A DNA stretch of 64,000 bases from Streptomyces malaysiense (GTDB lineage Bacteria > Actinomycetota > Actinomycetes > Streptomycetales > Streptomycetaceae). The notes below the pieces were generated by a model. That model searched no databases. It was not told where the DNA came from and worked only from the letters and a program-made list of their open reading frames with translations. The position numbers were made by a program, and so were the translations under genes. The stretch is taken from contig NZ_LBDA02000012.1 of NCBI RefSeq assembly GCF_000980885.2, positions 310,001 through 374,000 of the forward strand, read 5' to 3'. This document shows positions 1-10,818 of the stretch, piece by piece (the stretch's first letter is position 1; each line of letters opens with the position of its first letter).

Positions 1-1
1 G

Positions 2-3000
2 ACGGCCCGTACCGGCGTCCGGGTCGAGGAGGTGCGCGCCGACGACGCCACCACCTTCCCCTGGTGCCTGCGCGCCCACCTCGCCGGACGGCTCGGCTTC
101 GACCTCGCCTACGACCCCGCCCTGTTCGACCCCGGCACCGCCGAGCGCGCGGCGGACCGCCTGGCCGCGCTGCTGACCGTCCTCGCCGACGGGTTCGACA
201 CCGACCTGGCCCGCCTCGACCTGCTCGTCCCGGCGGACCGCGAGCTGCTCGCCGCCTGGAACACCACCGCCCGGCGGGCCGCCCCGCGCAGCCCGGTCGG
301 CCTGTTCGCCGAGCAGGCCCGCCGCACCCCCGACGCGGTCGCCGTCCACGACGGCGAGCGGGAACTGACCTACCGGCAGCTGCACGACTGGGCCGCCGCG
401 CTCGCCGGGCGGCTGCTCGCCGGCGGCCTGGCGGCCGAGGACCGGGTGGCGCTGCCGCTTGAGCGCTCCGCCGAACTCGTCGTCGCCCAGCTCGCGGTGC
501 TCATGGCCGGCGGCGCCTACCTGCCCGTCGACACCCGGGCCCCCGAGGAACGCCGCCGTACGCTGCTCGACCAGGCCGGCGCGACGGTCCGGCTCACCGC
601 CGCCGAGGTGGCCGCCGCCCGGACCGGCACCGCCGCGGGCCCCCTCCCGCCCGCCGACCCGGACCGGCTGGCCTACGTCATGTTCACCTCCGGCTCCACC
701 GGCCGGCCCAAGGCGGTGGCGGTACGGCACCGGGACGTGGCCGCGCTCGCCACCGACAGCCGGTTCGCCGACGGCGTGTGCGACCGGGTGCTGCTGCACT
801 CGCCGGTGGCCTTCGACGCCGCCACCTTCGAGGTGTGGGCGCCGCTCCTCAACGGCGGCCGCGTGGTCGTGGCGCCGGACGGGAGCGTGGACGCCGCCCT
901 GCTGCGCCGGCACGCCGACGGCGGCGGGCTGACCGCGCTGTGGCTGACCGCAGGACTGTTCCGGCTGCTCGCCCAGGACGCCCCCGACTGCTTCCGCGGC
1001 CTGCGGCAGGTGTGGACCGGCGGTGACGTGGTGCCCGCCCCGGCCGTGCGCCGGGTCCTCGCGGCCTGCCCCGGCCTGACCGTCGTCGACGGCTACGGCC
1101 CCACCGAGACCACGACCTTCGCCACCTCCTTCACGCTCGCGGACCCGGAGGCGGTGCCCGGCGCCGTGCCCATCGGCCACCCCCTCGACGACATGCGCGT
1201 CCACGTCCTCGACGCCCGGCTGCGGCCCGTACCGCCGGGCTGCGGGGGCGAGCTGTACCTCGCCGGGGAAGGAGTCGCCCGCGGCTACCTGGGCCGCCCC
1301 GGCGACACCGCGGCCCGCTTCCTCGCCGACCCCCAGGGCCCGCCCGGCACCCGTATGTACCGCACCGGCGACCTGGCCCGCAGGCGGCCGGACGGCACCG
1401 TCGAGTTCCTCGGCCGGGCCGACGACCAGGTCAAGATCCGGGGCTTCCGGGTGGAGCCCGCAGAGGCCGAGACCGCGCTCGCGGCCCACCCGGACGTCAC
1501 CGACATCACCGTGGTGGCCCGCGAGGACCGGCCGGGTGCCAAGCGGCTCGTGGCGTACGTCGTCGGACCGGCCGCCGACGCCATGGAGGAACTGCGGGCC
1601 TTCGCCGCCCGCACCCTGCCCGACTACCTCGTTCCCACCGCCTTCGTCCCCCTCGCCGCCCTCCCGCTGAGCCGCAACGGCAAGGTCGACCGCGCCGCCC
1701 TGCCCGCGCCCGAGGGGCGGCCGGGGCACGCGCGGGTGGCGCCCCGCACCGAGGCCGAGCGCCGCACGACGGCCGTCTTCGGCGAGGTGCTGGGCAGCGA
1801 ACCGCCCGGTACGCAGGACGACTTCTTCCAGCTGGGCGGAGACTCGATCCTCAGCATCCGGCTCGCCTCCCGCCTCGCGGAGGTCTTCGACACCGAGGTC
1901 ACGCCCCGCGCGGTGTTCACCCACCCCACGCCGGCGGCGCTGGCCCGGCTGCTCGGCGACCGGCAGGGCTCCGGCCGCCCGGCCATCGTCCCCGTCGCCC
2001 GGGACGCGGTCGTGCCGATGTCCCACGCCCAGCAACGCCTCTGGTTCCTGCACGAGTTCGAACCCGCGGGCGCCGAGTACGTCACCGCGCTCGCCCTGCG
2101 GCTGCGCGGCACCATGGACACCGGCGCGCTCCGCGCCGCCCTCGCCGCCGTGGTGGCCCGGCACGAGTCGCTGCGCACCACCTTCGACAGCGTCGACGGG
2201 CACGGCGTCCAGCGCGTGCACCCGCCGTGCGACGTCCCGCTGCCGGTGCACGACCTGACCGGGCTCGCCGCGGCCGACCGGGAGCCCGGACTGCGCCGCC
2301 TGCTCGCCGCCGAACGCGCCCGCCCCTTCGACCTGCGCGAGGGCCCGCTGCTGCGCGCCGGCCTGGTCCGGCTCGCCGCACACGAGCACGTGCTCACCCT
2401 CACCCTGCACCACATCGTCACCGACGGCTGGTCCACCTCCGTGCTGCTCGGCGACCTCGCCCACTTCTACCGGTCCGAACTGGGCACGGCCCAGGCGCCG
2501 TTGCCGCCGCTGCCGGTGCAGTACGCCGACTACGCGCACTGGCAGCGCGGCACCGGGGAGAACGGCGCGGACGAGCAGCTCGCCTACTGGAAGGAGCATT
2601 TGGCCGGCACCGCCCCACTGGAACTGCCCACCGACCGGCCCCGGCCGCCGGTGCGCACCAGCGCCGGCGCCACCGCCCGGCTGGTGGTACCCGCCCGGAC
2701 CGTACGCGGACTGACCCGGCTCGCCCGCGACCACGGCACCACCCTGTTCACCACCCTCGTCGCCGCCGCCCAGGCCTACCTGGCCCGGCTGTCCGGCGCC
2801 GAGGACATCGCCGTCGGCACCGTCACCTCCGGCCGTGAGCGGCCCGAGACCCAGGCCCTCGTCGGATTCTTCGTGAACACCCTGGTGCTGCGCTCCCGGG
2901 CCGAGGCGGGGGCGCCCTTCTCCGGGTTCCTCACCGCCGTACGGCAGACCGTCCTGGACGCCTTCGCCCACCAGGACGTGCCCTTCGAACGGGTCGTCGA

Positions 3001-6000
3001 CGAGGTGCGGCCGGTCCGGGACACCAGCCGCAGCCCGCTCTTCCAGGTCATGGTCGTCCTCCAGAACACCCCGGCCGCCGGCCTCGACCTGCCCGGACTC
3101 GACGTCACCGACGTCGAACCCGACTCGGACCAGGCCGCGTTCGACCTCACCCTGGAGTTCGCCGAGACCGGCTCCGGGGAACTGCACGCCCTGCTCACCT
3201 ACAACACCGATCTGTTCGACCCGGCCACGGCCGAGCGGATGGCCGGCCAGCTCGGCACCCTGCTGCACGCCGTCGCCACCGACCCCGACCGCCCGCTGGG
3301 CTCCCTGCCGCTGTCCTCCGACGGCGAGCTGAAGGCACTGCTCGACCAGGGCCGGGGCGACTTCCGGCCGGTGCCCGAGCGCACCCTGCCGGAGCTGTTC
3401 GAACAGCAGGCCACCCGTATTCCGGACGCGGTCGCGCTGGTGGACGGCGACCGTGAGCTGAGCTACGCCGAGGTGGACCGGGCGGCCAACCGGCTGGCCC
3501 ACCGGCTGATCCGGGACGGCGTCGGACCGGAGCGCGTGGTGGCCCTGGCGCTGCCCCGCTCGGCGGCGACCGTCGTGGCCCAGCTCGCCGTCGCCAAGGC
3601 CGGCGGCGCCTTCCTGCCGGTGGACCCGAACTACCCCGACCAGCGACGGGAGTTCATGATCCGGGACGCGGGCGCCCAGCTGGTCCTCGACGACCCGGCC
3701 GAGGTGTGGGCGGCCGAGGGGCCGCGGACGGCGCCCACGGACGCCGACCGCACCCGCGCGCTGCGCCCCGCCCACCCCGCCTACGTCATCTACACCTCCG
3801 GCTCCACCGGCACGCCCAAGGGCGTCGCCGTCACCCACCGGGGTCTGGCCTCCTTCGCCGCCGCGGCCGCCGAGCGGTACGCGGCGGGCCCCGGTGACCG
3901 GGTACTGCAGTTCGCCTCGCCCAGCTTCGACGCCTCCGTGCTCGAACTCTGCGTGTCCCTGCTCAGCGGGGCCGCGCTGGTGACCAGCGAGGAGGGACCG
4001 CTGGTCGGGGAGCGGCTGGCCGAGGTGCTCGCCGTACGGCGCGTCAGCCACACGCTGATCCCGCCGGCCGCGCTCGCCACCGTCCCGCCGGAGACCGCCG
4101 CGGCCCTGCCCCACCTGCGCACCCTGATCGTGGGCGCGGAGGCCTGCCCGGCCGACCTCGTCGCCGTCTGGGCCCCAGGCCGCCGCATGATCAACTCGTA
4201 CGGGCCGACCGAGGCGACCGTCGTCGCCACCTGGACCGGACCACTCGAACCCGGCACGGGCGCGCCGCCCATCGGCCGCCCCTGCGGCAGCACCCGCGTC
4301 CATGTGCTCGACGCCGCCCTGCGGCCCGTACCGCCCGGCGTCACCGGGGAGCTGTACATCGCCGGCCCCGGCCTCGCCCGCGGCTACCTGGGCCGGCCCG
4401 GACTCACCGCCCAGCGGTTCGTGGCCGACCCGTTCGGCGGCCCGGGGGAGCGGATGTACCGCACCGGGGACCTGGTCCGCTGGACCGCCGAGGGCCTGCT
4501 CAGGTTCGCCGGACGCGCCGACGACCAGGTCAAGCTGCGCGGTTTCCGCATCGAGCCCGGCGAGATCGAGAGCGCGCTGCGCACCAGCCCCCTGGTGCGG
4601 GACGCCGTGGTGGCCGTACGCCCGGGGGAGACGCCCGGCGCCTCGGACCGGCTGGTCGGCTACGTCGTACCGGCCCGGCCGGCCGCCCCCGAGTCTCCCG
4701 GCGACGACGCGGGCCGGGTCCCCGGCACCGACCTGCCCGTCGGCGAGCTGCGGCTGCACCTCGCCGGGCTGCTGCCCCCGCACATGGTGCCGTCGGTGTT
4801 CGTACCGCTCGACCGGCTGCCGCTCACCCCGAACGGCAAGACCGACCGGCGCGCCCTGCCCGCCCCCGGGCCCGCGCGGGCCGCCGGCGGACCGCGCCCC
4901 GCGCCCCGCACCGACACCGAACGCCGGGTCGCCCGCATCTGGGCCGATGTCCTCGGCGTCGAGGAGGTCGGCGCCGACGACAACTTCTTCGCGCTCGGCG
5001 GCGACTCCATCCTCAGCATGCAGGTCGTCTCCCGGCTGCGCCGCGACGGACTGCACGTGGCCACCCGCGACCTGTTCACGCACCAGACCGTCGCCGAACT
5101 CGCCGCGGTGGTCCGCACCGCGCCCCGGCGGTCCCACGAGGGACCGGTGACCGGCGAGGTGCCGCTCACCCCGATCCAGGAGTGGTTCCTCACCAAGCCC
5201 CGCGCGGCCCACCACCACTTCAACCAGTCGGCACTGCTCGAACTCGACGGCGCCCCCGACCCCGAGGCGCTGCGCGCCGCGCTCGACGCCCTGCTGGACC
5301 ACCACGACGCCCTGCGCATGCGGTTCACCCGGGACGAACACGGCTGGCGGCAGTTCAACCCGCCGCCCGCGCCCGGCCAGGACGTCCTCGCCCGGCACGA
5401 CCTGACCGGACTGTCCGCCGAGGACGCCGACGCGGCCATGGCGAAGGCCGCCGACGAACTGCACGCCGGCTTCGACCTGGCCCACGGCCCGCAGCTGCGC
5501 GCGGCCCTGTTCACCGGCGACCCGGACCGGCCCGTGTTCCTGCTGCTGGTCGCCCACCACCTCGTGGTGGACGCCGTCTCCTGGCGCGTCCTGCGCGACG
5601 ACCTGGAGACCGCCTACCGGCAGGCCCGCGCGGGCGGCCCCGTCGCCCTAGGGGAGCGGAGCACCAGCTTCCGGGACTGGTCCACGCGACTGTCCGCGTA
5701 CGTCGCCGAGGGCGGCCTCGACCACGAACTGCCCTACTGGGAAGAGGCCGTACGCTCCGAACCCGCACCCGCCGCTCCCGCGCCCGCGGCCGGCGAGGGC
5801 CCGGCCGCCACCGTGAGCGTGGAACTCGACGAGGAGCACACCACGGCCCTGCTGCGCTCCGCGCCCACCGCCTACCGCACCCGCGTCAACGACGTACTGC
5901 TCGCCGCCCTCGCCCTCGCACTGGCCCGCTGGACCGGACACGACCGCATCCGCCTGGACCTGGAGGGGCACGGCCGCGAGGACCTGCTCGACGGCGTCGA

Positions 6001-6496
6001 CCTGTCCCGCACCGTCGGCTGGTTCACCACCGTCTACCCGGTCGCCCTCCAGGTGTCCGACCCAGGAGACCTCGGCCCCGGCCGGGACTGGCGGTCCCTG
6101 GTGAAGTCGGTACGGCGCCAGCTGCGCGCCGTCCCCGGAAACGGGATCGGCTTCGGGGCGTTGCGCACCTTCGGCCCGCCCGAGGTCCGCGAACGCCTCG
6201 GCGCGCACGCCCACGGCCAGGTGGTGTTCAACTACCTCGGCCAGTGGGACGCCCGCCCCGAGACCGCGGACGGCGGCCTGGTCCGCGCCGAACACGGCTC
6301 GTTCGGGCAGGACCACGATCCCCGGGACCCCGGATCGCACCTGGTGGAGGTGGTGGGCGCGGTCCAGCACGGCCGGCTCGCCTTCACCTGGCACCACCGC
6401 CCCGGCGTCCACGACACGGCGGCCGTGCGCCGGGTGGCGGAGGACTTCGCCGAGGCCCTGCGCCACCTCGCCCGGCACGCCAGGGGAGGCCGATGA
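2..6496 (+). CDS. Non-ribosomal peptide synthetase, 5' partial: (C)-A-PCP-C-A-PCP-E
   Basis: The reading frame is open from base 2, so the start lies upstream of the window. In order: the tail of a condensation domain (to about nt 230), adenylation domain 1 (about 290-1710; TSGSTGRPK core, [10 protein letters not shown] end motif), carrier protein 1 (GGDS, Ser codon 1844-1846), a full condensation domain (about 1990-3290, HHIVTDGWS), adenylation domain 2 (about 3390-4860), carrier protein 2 (GGDS near 5000), and an epimerization domain (about 5150-6470; [10 protein letters not shown], closing FNYLGQWD). Aligning by eye to GrsA, domain 1 gives pocket residues DAFWWGGTFK, close to published valine codes; domain 2 gives DALLIGSVVK, which I cannot assign firmly (hydrophobic or aromatic). 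There is no thioesterase; ending in E implies hand-over of a D-residue peptide to another protein. The stop overlaps an ATG (ATGA) of the frame that encodes the MbtH-like protein. Confidence 0.96.
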   Translation, partial: TARTGVRVEEVRADDATTFPWCLRAHLAGRLGFDLAYDPALFDPGTAERAADRLAALLTVLADGFDTDLARLDLLVPADRELLAAWNTTARRAAPRSPVGLFAEQARRTPDAVAVHDGERELTYRQLHDWAAALAGRLLAGGLAAEDRVALPLERSAELVVAQLAVLMAGGAYLPVDTRAPEERRRTLLDQAGATVRLTAAEVAAARTGTAAGPLPPADPDRLAYVMFTSGSTGRPKAVAVRHRDVAALATDSRFADGVCDRVLLHSPVAFDAATFEVWAPLLNGGRVVVAPDGSVDAALLRRHADGGGLTALWLTAGLFRLLAQDAPDCFRGLRQVWTGGDVVPAPAVRRVLAACPGLTVVDGYGPTETTTFATSFTLADPEAVPGAVPIGHPLDDMRVHVLDARLRPVPPGCGGELYLAGEGVARGYLGRPGDTAARFLADPQGPPGTRMYRTGDLARRRPDGTVEFLGRADDQVKIRGFRVEPAEAETALAAHPDVTDITVVAREDRPGAKRLVAYVVGPAADAMEELRAFAARTLPDYLVPTAFVPLAALPLSRNGKVDRAALPAPEGRPGHARVAPRTEAERRTTAVFGEVLGSEPPGTQDDFFQLGGDSILSIRLASRLAEVFDTEVTPRAVFTHPTPAALARLLGDRQGSGRPAIVPVARDAVVPMSHAQQRLWFLHEFEPAGAEYVTALALRLRGTMDTGALRAALAAVVARHESLRTTFDSVDGHGVQRVHPPCDVPLPVHDLTGLAAADREPGLRRLLAAERARPFDLREGPLLRAGLVRLAAHEHVLTLTLHHIVTDGWSTSVLLGDLAHFYRSELGTAQAPLPPLPVQYADYAHWQRGTGENGADEQLAYWKEHLAGTAPLELPTDRPRPPVRTSAGATARLVVPARTVRGLTRLARDHGTTLFTTLVAAAQAYLARLSGAEDIAVGTVTSGRERPETQALVGFFVNTLVLRSRAEAGAPFSGFLTAVRQTVLDAFAHQDVPFERVVDEVRPVRDTSRSPLFQVMVVLQNTPAAGLDLPGLDVTDVEPDSDQAAFDLTLEFAETGSGELHALLTYNTDLFDPATAERMAGQLGTLLHAVATDPDRPLGSLPLSSDGELKALLDQGRGDFRPVPERTLPELFEQQATRIPDAVALVDGDRELSYAEVDRAANRLAHRLIRDGVGPERVVALALPRSAATVVAQLAVAKAGGAFLPVDPNYPDQRREFMIRDAGAQLVLDDPAEVWAAEGPRTAPTDADRTRALRPAHPAYVIYTSGSTGTPKGVAVTHRGLASFAAAAAERYAAGPGDRVLQFASPSFDASVLELCVSLLSGAALVTSEEGPLVGERLAEVLAVRRVSHTLIPPAALATVPPETAAALPHLRTLIVGAEACPADLVAVWAPGRRMINSYGPTEATVVATWTGPLEPGTGAPPIGRPCGSTRVHVLDAALRPVPPGVTGELYIAGPGLARGYLGRPGLTAQRFVADPFGGPGERMYRTGDLVRWTAEGLLRFAGRADDQVKLRGFRIEPGEIESALRTSPLVRDAVVAVRPGETPGASDRLVGYVVPARPAAPESPGDDAGRVPGTDLPVGELRLHLAGLLPPHMVPSVFVPLDRLPLTPNGKTDRRALPAPGPARAAGGPRPAPRTDTERRVARIWADVLGVEEVGADDNFFALGGDSILSMQVVSRLRRDGLHVATRDLFTHQTVAELAAVVRTAPRRSHEGPVTGEVPLTPIQEWFLTKPRAAHHHFNQSALLELDGAPDPEALRAALDALLDHHDALRMRFTRDEHGWRQFNPPPAPGQDVLARHDLTGLSAEDADAAMAKAADELHAGFDLAHGPQLRAALFTGDPDRPVFLLLVAHHLVVDAVSWRVLRDDLETAYRQARAGGPVALGERSTSFRDWSTRLSAYVAEGGLDHELPYWEEAVRSEPAPAAPAPAAGEGPAATVSVELDEEHTTALLRSAPTAYRTRVNDVLLAALALALARWTGHDRIRLDLEGHGREDLLDGVDLSRTVGWFTTVYPVALQVSDPGDLGPGRDWRSLVKSVRRQLRAVPGNGIGFGALRTFGPPEVRERLGAHAHGQVVFNYLGQWDARPETADGGLVRAEHGSFGQDHDPRDPGSHLVEVVGAVQHGRLAFTWHHRPGVHDTAAVRRVAEDFAEALRHLARHARGGR

Positions 6497-6648
6497 CGGC
6501 GTTCCCCCACGGGACACCGCCCCGGCGGACCGTCCGGCACGGTCCCCGGGCCCCCCGCGCCCCGACCCCCGCCGGCGACCGCCCGCGGCTTCCGGCCGAC
6601 TCACCCGAACCGAACACGAAGAAACCGAACACGAAGAAGGAGACAGAG

Positions 6649-6852
6649 ATGGACGAGAACACCCGCTACCAGGTGCTGCGCAACGACGAGGAGCAGTACT
6701 CGCTCTGGCCCGTCGACATCGAGGTGCCCGCCGGCTGGCAGCCCGCGGGCAAGGAGGGCACCGAGGCCGAGTGCTCCGCCTACGTCGACGAGGTGTGGAC
6801 CGACATGCGGCCCAAGAGCCTGCGCGAGCGCATGGAGAACGCGGGCGCCTGA
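6649..6852 (+). CDS. MbtH-like NRPS accessory protein
   Basis: A 67-residue protein with the MbtH signature: YSLWP near residue 17, PAGW near 27, then CSAYVDEVWTDMRP and LRERM. MbtH-like proteins bind NRPS adenylation domains and are needed for their solubility or activity, so the partner is most likely the NRPS just upstream. AAGGAG lies about 7 nt before this ATG. The same frame is open back to an ATG at 6493 that overlaps the NRPS stop and has its own strong AGGGGAGG; use of that start would add 52 Pro/Arg-rich residues. I prefer 6649 because the family is usually about 70 residues, but translational coupling from 6493 is possible. Confidence 0.93.
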   Translation: MDENTRYQVLRNDEEQYSLWPVDIEVPAGWQPAGKEGTEAECSAYVDEVWTDMRPKSLRERMENAGA

Positions 6853-7000
6853 GCGGCCGTACCACACCGCCCGCCGGGCCGGCCGCACCCGCGCCGGCCC
6901 GGCGGCGCACCGCACCCGCGCCCCCCACGCACGAACCGCCGCACCGGCGCCCCACCGCCCTCGGCCCTCACCGCACCGCATCACCCCTGAGGAGCCTGTC

Positions 7001-7621
7001 ATGACCCCCGAACTGCGCACCGAACGCCTGGTGTTCCTCCCCTACCGGCCCGAGCACGAGGACGTCTTCGTGGAACTGCTGCGCGACGAGGAGGTGTGCC
7101 GCTGGATGGGCCAGGACCTCGTGCCCGAACAGCAGATCCGCGAGGTGTTCCGCGTGATCCTCACCGACATCTACCCCCAGGGGCGGTTCGACGTCTGGGG
7201 CCTGTGGCTGGCGGACCGTTACGTCGGCCACGCCGAGGTGAAGCCGACCGGCAACGTCGAGGGCCACGAACTCGTCACCGCCCTCGCCCCCGGTTACTGG
7301 GGGCGGGGACTGGGCGGCGAGGTGGTCCGCGGCCTGCTCCGGCACGCCGCCGACAGCCTCGGCCTCACCGAGGCGTACGGCATGGTGGGCGCCGAGAACA
7401 CCGCCAGCCTGGCCATGTGCCGCCGCCTGGGCTTCCGCCATCTGCGCGATGTCGTCGGCGACGACGGCTCGGTGACGAAGCTGCTGGTCATCCCCACGGC
7501 GGCGGGCGGGGCGGGCCCCGCGCGGCCGCCGGCGCCGGACGCCGCGGACGGGCCGGTCCCCGCCGGAGCGCCGGGTGCCGAGGGCCTGGCCGGGGCGGCG
7601 AGCGCCGGGGAGGCCGGATGA
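7001..7621 (+). CDS. GNAT family N-acetyltransferase (RimJ-like)
   Basis: A 206-residue protein. It opens with the RimJ/RimL-type start (ELRTERLVFLPYRPEHED) and has an acetyl-CoA loop region GYWGRGLGGEVVRGL around residues 94-108 and the conserved ENTASLAMCRRLGF stretch. It presumably transfers an acyl group from CoA to an amine; the substrate is unknown and could be the NRPS product or an intermediate. GAGGAG sits about 8 nt before the ATG. The last 40 or so residues are Ala/Gly/Pro-rich and unlike the enzyme fold. The stop overlaps the ATG of the exporter gene (ATGA), so the two are probably co-translated with the peptide cluster. Confidence 0.88.
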   Translation: MTPELRTERLVFLPYRPEHEDVFVELLRDEEVCRWMGQDLVPEQQIREVFRVILTDIYPQGRFDVWGLWLADRYVGHAEVKPTGNVEGHELVTALAPGYWGRGLGGEVVRGLLRHAADSLGLTEAYGMVGAENTASLAMCRRLGFRHLRDVVGDDGSVTKLLVIPTAAGGAGPARPPAPDAADGPVPAGAPGAEGLAGAASAGEAG

Positions 7622-8868
7622 GCCGGCCGCCGCTCGCCCAGGAGAGCGCCGGGACCGCGGGCACCGGCCCGCCGCCGGGGCTGTGGCGCAACCGCGACTT
7701 CAACCTGCTGTGGACCGGGCAGTGCCTGTCCGACCTGGGCGGCGCCATGGTCGACCTGGCCCTGCCGCTGCTGGTGCTGCAGCAGACCGGGTCCCCGGCA
7801 CGGGCCGGGGTCGTCGGCACCGCGGGGCTCGTCACCGCCCTGGTGTGCCGGCTGCCGGCCGGCGTCCTCGCCGACCGGTTCGACCGGCGCCGGCTGATGA
7901 TCGCCTGCGACGCGCTGCGGATCGCCGTGTACGCCCTGCTCGGCTGGGCGGTCCTCGCGGGCGCCGCCGGCCTGCCGGTGATCCTCGCGGTGGTGATCGC
8001 CGGCGCCGCCGCCACCGCCGTCTTCAGCACCGCCGAGCACGCCTCGGTGCGCAGCCTGGTCCGCCCGGACCAGCTCGCCTCCGCCGTCGCCCGCAACGAG
8101 GCGCGCACCTACGGCGTGTCACTGGCCGGACCGCCACTGGGCGGCCTGCTGTTCGGGCTCGGCCGGTTCCTGCCCTTCCTGGGCAACGCGCTGAGCTTCC
8201 TGGTGTCCCTGGCGGCCGTCTGCTGGATCAGGCGGCCGCTCCAGCAGCACCGCGAGAAGGTGGCCGCGCCGGTCGGCGCGGCCACCGCGGAGGGCCTGCG
8301 CTTCCTGCTGGGGCATCCGTTCCTGCGTGCCCTGCTCGCGATCGCGGCTCCGCTGAACATGGCCTTCACCGGCATGGTCTTCGCGATGACACTCGCCCTG
8401 CGCCGGGCCGGTGTGGCACCGGTCCTGGTGGGCCTCGCCGGCGCGATCTTCGCGCTCGGCGGTCTCCTCGGGGCCTTCGCCGCCCCGGCACTTCAGCGGC
8501 GGCTGCGGCTGCCCGTCCTGATCACGCTGCTGTGCTGGGCGACCGCCGCCCTGATGGCGGTCAGCACGCTGCTCTCCGGCACCGTCCTGGCCGCGGTGCC
8601 GCTGGCCGCGGCCGTGTTCCTCGGGCCCACCGCGAACGCCACCCTCTTCGGCCACCAGGCCGCCGTCACCCCCGACCACTTGCAGGGCCGGGTGGTCGGC
8701 GGCGTGCTGCTCGCCGCCGGCTCGGCCGCCGCGCTCGCCCCCGTCCTGGCGGGCGTGCTGCTGGCCCGCTGGAGCCCGGGGCCGGCCATGCTGGTCTTCC
8801 CGGCACTGGTCGTCCTCGCCGCGGTGACGGCGACCCTCAGCAAGGGCATCCGCACGATGTCCGCCTGA
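7618..8868 (+). CDS. MFS transporter, probable exporter of the NRPS cluster
   Basis: A 416-residue polytopic membrane protein of the MFS_3 type (enterobactin exporter EntS-like family). It begins with LWRNRDFNLLWTGQCLSDLG, a typical first segment, followed by the loop motif ADRFDRRRLM after helix 2 and roughly 10-12 hydrophobic segments. The ATG at 7618 overlaps the stop of the GNAT gene. Position at the end of the NRPS-MbtH-GNAT run suggests export of, or resistance to, the peptide product. This is inference from context. Confidence 0.9.
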   Translation: MSRPPLAQESAGTAGTGPPPGLWRNRDFNLLWTGQCLSDLGGAMVDLALPLLVLQQTGSPARAGVVGTAGLVTALVCRLPAGVLADRFDRRRLMIACDALRIAVYALLGWAVLAGAAGLPVILAVVIAGAAATAVFSTAEHASVRSLVRPDQLASAVARNEARTYGVSLAGPPLGGLLFGLGRFLPFLGNALSFLVSLAAVCWIRRPLQQHREKVAAPVGAATAEGLRFLLGHPFLRALLAIAAPLNMAFTGMVFAMTLALRRAGVAPVLVGLAGAIFALGGLLGAFAAPALQRRLRLPVLITLLCWATAALMAVSTLLSGTVLAAVPLAAAVFLGPTANATLFGHQAAVTPDHLQGRVVGGVLLAAGSAAALAPVLAGVLLARWSPGPAMLVFPALVVLAAVTATLSKGIRTMSA

Positions 8869-8941
8869 CGCTCCGGTCGCGGGTGGCCGGCGCCCGGGGC
8901 GGGGCGGCGCGAAGCCGTCCGCGTGAGCGTCACCACATTCC

Positions 8942-8954
8942 TTGCATGATGCAA
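8942..8954. promoter_or_regulatory. MarR-type palindrome, copy A (orphan)
   Basis: TTGCATGATGCAA is a perfect palindrome around one central base and the first of six related sites in 8.9-14.5 kb. It lies between the convergent 3' ends of the exporter and the nitroreductase, with no gene start next to it, so its role is unclear. Confidence 0.5.
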
Positions 8955-9020
8955 AAAGAGTGGCCGGCGATCCCGGGGCAGCCGCCGGCGCCCCTGGGGC
9001 ACTCCTGCCGCCGGGACCGC

Positions 9021-9527
9021 TCAATCGTCCCAGGGGTCCACGCCGGACGTCAGCCGGACGAAGGGGATGGCGCGCCCGGCCTGCCGGAACCCCGCCTCGC
9101 TCCCGTTCGCCGGCAAGCCCATGAACGCGCACAGCCGTCGCGCGGTCCGCGGATGGCGCCGGCCGTACCGGGCCATGATGTCCGCGCCCTCCTCGGCGGC
9201 GGGGAAGCGGGCCGTGACGGCGTGGTGCCGGGCCCCCACCTGGATGACGGTCTTCGGACGGGCCCGCAGATTGCGGTACCAGTCGGCTTGCGGGCCGAAG
9301 CCGGAGGCGATGGTCCACCCCCGGCCGTCCGGTTCGCGTTCCACCACTTCGAGGACGGTCAGATGGCTCCGCCCGGTGACACGTCCCGTGTGGTGGAGCA
9401 GGAGGAGCCTGCCGCCGAAGAGCCCGCCCAGTCCCGCGCGGAAGGCGATGATCGGCAGTCGCGCGGCCGATCGCCGCCAGCCGCGCGGGGAGCGGGACTG
9501 CACGGACGCTGCGGGTCTGCTGGACAT
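9021..9527 (-). CDS. Nitroreductase family deazaflavin-dependent oxidoreductase (Ddn-like, DUF385)
   Basis: A 168-residue protein. The core LLLHHTGRVTGRSHLTVLEVV, then IASGFGPQADWYRNLRA and VQVGARHHAVTA-like blocks, are the signature of the actinobacterial F420-dependent Ddn/DUF385 family, split-barrel enzymes that reduce quinones or nitro compounds with F420H2. I place the start at the ATG at 9527 because AAAGG lies about 7 nt upstream; an ATG at 9563 is also in frame. It is transcribed away from the phosphatase gene, and palindrome copy B lies about 85 bp upstream, so it may belong to the local MarR regulon. Confidence 0.85.
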   Translation of the reverse strand: MSSRPAASVQSRSPRGWRRSAARLPIIAFRAGLGGLFGGRLLLLHHTGRVTGRSHLTVLEVVEREPDGRGWTIASGFGPQADWYRNLRARPKTVIQVGARHHAVTARFPAAEEGADIMARYGRRHPRTARRLCAFMGLPANGSEAGFRQAGRAIPFVRLTSGVDPWDD

Positions 9528-9611
9528 CTTCGCCTTTCGGCAGGTCGGACAGGGGCGGGTCACGGCTTCCGTCGGGTGAGCGGGGCAACCGAATGCTCAC
9601 CACGAGAACCA

Positions 9612-9624
9612 TTGCATAGTCTAA
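9612..9624. promoter_or_regulatory. MarR-type palindrome, copy B (one degenerate half)
   Basis: TTGCAT-A-GTCTAA has an intact left half and a degenerate right half. It lies between the divergent nitroreductase (start 9527) and phosphatase-MarR (start 9687) units, 62 bp before the latter, and may allow weak autoregulation of the MarR gene. Confidence 0.5.
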
Positions 9625-9686
9625 AGACGGGGAGGGCCTCTGCGGCAGAAGCGTCCGGGCGGCTCTCGGGCTGCGTTGGAGGACAG

Positions 9687-10784
9687 ATGACCGTGGAAAG
9701 ACCGGATGCGCCCGTGTCCGGCTCGGCGATGCTTTCGTGGTTGCCGGTGGGGGCGATGGCCGTGGTGGCCGTGGCCGATGTCGTCGCCGGGCCCGGAGTG
9801 GGCTTCCTGCCGCTGGTCTCGCTCGGGCCCGCCTTCTCCGGGCTCGTGGGCGGCTGGCGGCGCACGGCGCTGATCGGTGTGGCGGCCCTGCTGTTCTGCG
9901 TGGGCCTCGGCGTCTACGACGGACTGTTCGAGGAGCGGCGCGGTTTCACGGCCATGGCGTCCGTGGTGGGAGTCACGGGGGCGGGCATCGTCGCCGCCGT
10001 GATGCGTTCGCGCAAGGAGGCGGAGCTGGCCAGTGTGAGATCGATCGCGGAAGTGGCCCAGCGGGTGCTGCTGCGGCCCGTGCCGCGCACCGCGGGCCCG
10101 TTCCGGGCGGTGGTCTCGTACACCTCGGCGGTGGCGGAGGCCCGTATCGGCGGCGACCTCTACGAGGTGGTCGCGTCGCCCTACGGGGTCCGGGTGATCA
10201 TGGGCGATGTCCAGGGCAAGGGGCTCGCGGCGGTCGAGACGGCCGCCGTGGTGCTCGGGGCCTTCCGCGAGGCGGCGTACGACGAACCCGACCTTCCCGG
10301 GGTGAGCGAGCGGCTGGAGCGCAGCGTGGCCCGGGAACTGGAGGGGGAGAAGTTCGTCACCGCCGTGCTCGCCGAGTTCGGCCCCGGGGAGGAGGTCGTC
10401 TTCCTCAACCACGGTCATCCGGCTCCGATGATCGTCCACGAGGACGGCGGCGTCGCCTTCCCCGAGCCGGAGGCCTTCGCCCTGCCGCTCGGTCTGGGCG
10501 GGCACGGTGGTGAGCGGCCCGCCCCGTACCGCGTGGACTTCGTGCCCGGGGACCAGCTGCTCCTGTACACGGACGGTGTCACCGAGGCCCGGGACCCCGG
10601 CGGTTCGTTCTACCCGCTCGCCGACCGCAGGACGCTGCTCATGACGCCCGACGCGGATCACGCCCTGGAGGCTCTGCGTGAGGACCTGGTCCGGTACGCC
10701 GAGGGTCCGCTCCATGACGACGCCGCGATGCTCCTGCTCCGCTATCACGGACACACGGAAGGGAAACCCGGTGCCCTCGGATGA
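9687..10784 (+). CDS. Membrane-anchored SpoIIE-type PP2C protein phosphatase
   Basis: A 365-residue protein. The first 110 or so residues hold three to four hydrophobic segments. The C-terminal half is a SpoIIE/RsbU phosphatase domain: GGDLYEV near residue 155, MGDVQGKG near 172, NHGHPAP near 245, LLYTDGVTEARD near 294 and HDDAAMLLLR at the end, which keep the metal-binding aspartates. In actinobacteria such enzymes dephosphorylate anti-anti-sigma factors. GGAGG precedes the ATG. The MarR gene follows 34 nt downstream with no terminator, so they form one unit behind palindrome copy B. No sigma, RsbV or RsbW partner is nearby. Confidence 0.92.
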   Translation: MTVERPDAPVSGSAMLSWLPVGAMAVVAVADVVAGPGVGFLPLVSLGPAFSGLVGGWRRTALIGVAALLFCVGLGVYDGLFEERRGFTAMASVVGVTGAGIVAAVMRSRKEAELASVRSIAEVAQRVLLRPVPRTAGPFRAVVSYTSAVAEARIGGDLYEVVASPYGVRVIMGDVQGKGLAAVETAAVVLGAFREAAYDEPDLPGVSERLERSVARELEGEKFVTAVLAEFGPGEEVVFLNHGHPAPMIVHEDGGVAFPEPEAFALPLGLGGHGGERPAPYRVDFVPGDQLLLYTDGVTEARDPGGSFYPLADRRTLLMTPDADHALEALREDLVRYAEGPLHDDAAMLLLRYHGHTEGKPGALG

Positions 10785-10818
10785 GCAATTGGCGTGCCAG
10801 GCACGGTAAAAAGGAGTC

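Noticed and set aside
8942..9124. Short plus-strand frame starting inside palindrome copy A
   Set aside because: No ribosome site, no motif, and it overlaps the nitroreductase on the other strand; considered as the missing target of the orphan operator but not supported.
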